From Bradyrhizobium sp. CB3481 (GTDB lineage Bacteria > Pseudomonadota > Alphaproteobacteria > Rhizobiales > Xanthobacteraceae), in NCBI RefSeq assembly GCF_029714305.1, contig NZ_CP121647.1, forward strand, positions 7,522,501 through 7,586,500: a stretch of DNA of 64,000 nucleotides, read 5' to 3'. Of this stretch, positions 61,349-64,000 are shown piece by piece. Every line of letters starts with the position of its first letter. The first letter of the stretch is position 1. A model generated the notes under the pieces. It made no database searches and was not told the DNA's origin. It saw only the letters and a list, made by a program, of their open reading frames with translations. The position numbers were made by a program, and so were the translations under genes.

Positions 61349-63088
61349 ATGAACCGCATCCAGACTGGTCACACCAGGCTCGTCATCCATAACGACAAAG
61401 ATACTCCTCAGGATTTTGTCATAGGCCTTCTCCGCTCTGTCTTCAGTCAGTCGCTGGGTGACGCGATCGAATTGATGGCGGCAATCGAGATGAAGGGCAA
61501 AGCGGTCTGTGGAACATATCCGCACGCCGTTGCTGAAGCCCTCCTGAAGGTTTCCGAGGAGCGCATCGAGGCATCGGGTCATCGGTTGATGATCAAGGCC
61601 GAGGCCAGTGGCGACTTACAAGGAGACCGGTGCAAACTGTGCGGGAATTTTGCCGGTGAGCAGATCTGCCTGGTGAGCAACGCGGCGCTGATTTGCGACG
61701 ACTGCACCCTGGCCGTTGCGGCCAATTTGCGTGATCTCACGCAAACAAAGCAGTTCAATTTTGCAAGTGCAGCCCTTGAATGGCACTTCGCCGAAGTTCC
61801 TCGGGACCAGCTGATCGCAACATCGCGACAATTTCCCGGACATATGCGCCCGGAAGTTCAAGCGGCGGTGGACAAGTTGTTTTCGGCCTCGCCAATTCGC
61901 TTCTTTGGCATTCACGAGCGCCACCGCTACGAGACACTCACATTCGCCTCGCTGAGCCGGTTTGGCGAGACTACGCATGCCATCGCGCCAGTGCAGTACC
62001 AGGATGTGGAGATCGGCGAGGCCGAGCCGGTGAAATGCCTCGACAATGGATTATGGCTGTGTGCCACCGATAACGATCTGCACTATGCGGTGCTGCTGTC
62101 GGCTCATCGCGAGCACGGCGAAGAAACCGGCGTTCGCATCGAAATCCTGGCTCCTGCCGGGCCGGCAAGTGCCGAGCTTGTGAAGCGCTCATTTTCCGAC
62201 ATCGAGAAAGCGGTCGACGCCGCGCGCTGCTATCGGGGCAAGGTTCTTTCATTTGATGCCGACGCGAGCTATCGCGGAAGCTCGCGGGGCCTCATGGTTC
62301 ACAAGCTGCCGCGCATCGAACGCGCCAACGTGATCCTGCCCGAGGCGACGTTGAAACTGCTCGACCGCAACGTCCTCCATTTTGTGGAAGGCCGCACGCA
62401 GCTGCGCCGGCTCGGACAGTCCACCCGCAAGGGAATCCTGCTGTATGGGCCGCCCGGCACCGGCAAGACGCATACCATTCGGTACCTCGCCAGCAACCTG
62501 GCCGGCCATACGACATTGATCATCACGGCTGGTCAGGTCGCGCTGCTCGGCACCTATATGAACCTTGCCCGCCTCCTACAGCCGAGCATGGTGGTGATCG
62601 AGGACGTCGATCTCATCGCGCGCGATCGCGAGATGATGGGAGGACCTTGCGAGGAGAGCCTGCTGAACAGGCTTCTCAACGAAATGGACGGTTTGAAAGA
62701 GGATGCCGACATCCTTTTTGTCCTCACCACCAATCGACCCGAGCAACTCGAAGGCGCGCTGGCCGATCGGCCGGGCCGGATCGACCAAGCGATCGAGATC
62801 CCGCTGCCCGACGACGTCAGTCGCAGGAAGCTGATCCAGCTCTACGGCCAGGGGTTGGCGCTCGATGAATCTCTCGTCAGCGAGGCCACACGTCGCACCA
62901 AGGGCGTCAGCGCTGCCTTTATCAAGGAATTGATGCGACGTACAGCACAAGCCAGCATCGGTCGGGACGGCGGCACAACGATACAGTCCCCCGATCTCGG
63001 CGAAGCACTCGATGACATGCTCTTCGCGAGCGGCAAGCTGAACGTCAAGCTGCTCGGAGGGACGCAGAGCGTTACGATCGATGGATGA
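61349..63088 (+). CDS. ClpS-like / ClpX zinc finger / AAA+ ATPase fusion protein
   Basis: A 579-residue protein with an unusual domain order. Residues 8-85 match ClpS, the N-degron adaptor (LVIHNDKDTPQDFVIGLLRS, later AVCGTYPHAVAE). Residues 93-122 match the ClpX C4 zinc-binding domain (C95-x2-C98 and C116-x2-C119, with ICDDC). Residues 140-320 are unassigned. The AAA+ module (325-560) has Walker A GPPGTGKT (367-374), Walker B VVIEDVD (415-421), sensor-1 N462 and R474/R477 as candidate Arg fingers. I see no HExxH protease site and no IGF-type ClpP loop. It should bind a substrate through the N-terminal domains and unfold or remodel it by ATP hydrolysis. The gene stands alone. Confidence 0.9.
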   Translation: MNRIQTGHTRLVIHNDKDTPQDFVIGLLRSVFSQSLGDAIELMAAIEMKGKAVCGTYPHAVAEALLKVSEERIEASGHRLMIKAEASGDLQGDRCKLCGNFAGEQICLVSNAALICDDCTLAVAANLRDLTQTKQFNFASAALEWHFAEVPRDQLIATSRQFPGHMRPEVQAAVDKLFSASPIRFFGIHERHRYETLTFASLSRFGETTHAIAPVQYQDVEIGEAEPVKCLDNGLWLCATDNDLHYAVLLSAHREHGEETGVRIEILAPAGPASAELVKRSFSDIEKAVDAARCYRGKVLSFDADASYRGSSRGLMVHKLPRIERANVILPEATLKLLDRNVLHFVEGRTQLRRLGQSTRKGILLYGPPGTGKTHTIRYLASNLAGHTTLIITAGQVALLGTYMNLARLLQPSMVVIEDVDLIARDREMMGGPCEESLLNRLLNEMDGLKEDADILFVLTTNRPEQLEGALADRPGRIDQAIEIPLPDDVSRRKLIQLYGQGLALDESLVSEATRRTKGVSAAFIKELMRRTAQASIGRDGGTTIQSPDLGEALDDMLFASGKLNVKLLGGTQSVTIDG

Positions 63089-63130
63089 ATGGGCTGAGAT
63101 GCCGATCCTGACCGAGTCAGGTTGCTGACA

Positions 63131-63418
63131 CTACTTCGGTGTGGAATCCGGCGGGCAATCCGGCGAGACCTTCAGCGGCTTATTGCCGCTCCACACCGTC
63201 CGTGCGGCGGAGTTCGCGCCACCTGCATCAGGCAACACGGCGCTCTGGCCGACAGTCTGCGAGTTCGGCGTCTTCTCTTCTCCATGGCCCGTCGTCGCAG
63301 ACGGTGACGTGGTGGTGCACGCCGTGTCCTGCTTGTCGGCCGATTCCGCCGTGGTTTGGGCTGAGGCTGCATTCCCTCCGATTACCGCTGCAAGAATCGC
63401 TACCGCGACGCGGGTCAT
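63131..63418 (-). CDS. Small secreted hypothetical protein
   Basis: A 95-residue protein with a clear Sec signal peptide (1-20, ending NAASAQTT). The mature part is rich in Ser, Thr, Ala and Gly, with two Cys (DTACTTT and SPDCPP), and looks disordered. No family is recognised. GGAGAC precedes the start. It ends 42 bp from the convergent AAA gene. Confidence 0.65.
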   Translation of the reverse strand: MTRVAVAILAAVIGGNAASAQTTAESADKQDTACTTTSPSATTGHGEEKTPNSQTVGQSAVLPDAGGANSAARTVWSGNKPLKVSPDCPPDSTPK

Positions 63419-63564
63419 TTTCGTCTCCGCTGGCTGAAAAATAACTTGCCCGGAGCGGAACGTTCTGCTGCAACGATGGTTCCCGCCAGCCTGGACATGA
63501 CGTTACGGAGCATTCGAACCGACGCGGTATTTGCTTCGCCAGGCGGATCGAAGACGGAGCACGC

Positions 63565-64000
63565 ATGACCATCGATCTGACCCGCCGCACGCTGCTTCAT
63601 CTTGCCGGCGTCTCATCGCTGTCCGCAGCAGCGGCCGCGGCAGCACGGGCGGAGGGCGCGGCGGGCGGCAGCGGGCCGACCTTCGCGAGCCAGACGCCGA
63701 TGCGGATCGGCATGGTGACCTTGCGCGTGCGCAACCTCGATCTGGTCGCCGACTTCTATCGCGACGCCATCGGACTCACTGTCATGCAGCGCACGCCAAC
63801 GGGCGCCCGTCTCGGCGCGGGCGGCGTGCCGCTACTCGATCTCAGCCGGCGACCGAACGCCGCCACCGAGCCGCGAAACGCGGCTGGCCTTTACCACACC
63901 GCCTTCCTGATGCCGACGCGCAAGGACCTGGCGCGCTGGCTGGTGCATGCCGCGACCAGCAAGGTGCAGCTCTCCGGCTTCGCCGATCACCGCGTCAGCG
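63565..64000 (+). CDS. Tat-exported VOC-family protein (CatE-like), truncated by the window
   Basis: The first 145 residues of a gene that runs out of the window. A twin-arginine signal (TRRTLLHLAGVSSL, then an Ala-rich stretch to about residue 30) is followed by a vicinal-oxygen-chelate module: GMVTLRVRNLDLVADFYRDA with His/Glu-ligand strands to follow, and GLYHTAFLMPTRKDLARWL as the second strand of the first domain. It resembles catechol-2,3-dioxygenase-like CatE proteins. Export by Tat fits a protein that folds and takes its metal in the cytoplasm. GACGGAGC precedes the start. Confidence 0.8.
   Translation, partial: MTIDLTRRTLLHLAGVSSLSAAAAAAARAEGAAGGSGPTFASQTPMRIGMVTLRVRNLDLVADFYRDAIGLTVMQRTPTGARLGAGGVPLLDLSRRPNAATEPRNAAGLYHTAFLMPTRKDLARWLVHAATSKVQLSGFADHRVS

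Noticed and set aside
61349..63088. Assignment of the AAA protein as FtsH or ClpX
   Set aside because: No HExxH protease domain or membrane helices (FtsH), and the AAA core and Walker B differ from ClpX despite the ClpX-type zinc finger.

Overview
The window is GC-rich chromosomal DNA from an alphaproteobacterium, most likely Bradyrhizobium or a close relative. This rests on codon use, on several families of intergenic palindromic repeats that I recognise from that group, and on gene content: many ABC uptake systems, amidohydrolases, a PQQ alcohol dehydrogenase set and aromatic/acid catabolism genes. I see no tRNA, rRNA, CRISPR array, integrase or transposase. Genus assignment is inference.

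Layout. 0-2.7 kb: an SDR protein with a changed active-site Tyr, an enoyl-CoA hydratase, a GNAT acetyltransferase and a DUF1127 protein. 2.8-7.7 kb: a LysR regulator followed by a tricarballylate-type locus (tcuA, alpha/beta hydrolase, tcuB). 7.9-12.5 kb: a secreted protein with a poly-Gly tail, a Rieske ferredoxin with two tandem amidohydrolases, a CinA-like deamidase and a VOC protein. 12.7-15.7 kb: a type I secretion ABC transporter and its HlyD adaptor. 16.9-26.0 kb: a translationally coupled peptide/opine-type ABC transporter operon that contains an amidase and a small AtzG/GatC-like partner, plus a divergent second binding protein. 26.2-35.2 kb: a CHASE2 nucleotide cyclase, a 1765-residue FecR/VCBS repeat protein with a type I secretion tail, and a LapG-like cysteine protease. 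35.5-38.4 kb: a PQQ dehydrogenase, cytochrome c and periplasmic binding protein in the order of xoxFGJ; the dehydrogenase has the lanthanide-type Asp-Tyr-Asp motif. 38.6-45.5 kb: a LIV-type ABC transporter with an acyl-CoA ligase inside the cluster. 45.8-54.3 kb: an ABC exporter pair, hydrolases, an M29 aminopeptidase, a TSUP permease and small proteins. 54.3-60.9 kb: a DEAD-box helicase, a 3-methyladenine glycosylase, a triple rhodanese protein, a LysR regulator and a two-subunit TPP decarboxylase. 61.3-64 kb: an unusual AAA+ protein, a small secreted protein and a truncated Tat-dependent VOC protein.

The strongest candidate for something new is the 579-residue protein at 61349-63088. It joins an N-terminal ClpS-like N-degron adaptor domain, a ClpX-type C4 zinc finger, an unassigned middle region and a classical AAA+ ATPase module in one chain. 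ClpS and the ClpX zinc-binding domain normally belong to separate adaptor and unfoldase proteins, so this looks like a self-contained substrate-recognition and unfolding machine. Its ClpS pocket keeps the Asn-Asp pair but has Glu in place of the alpha-amine-binding His, which suggests a different ligand. The second theme is a possible LapA/LapG-like surface-adhesion module made of the repeat protein, the neighbouring LapG-like protease and, 13 kb away, a type I exporter, with a CHASE2 cyclase next to it.
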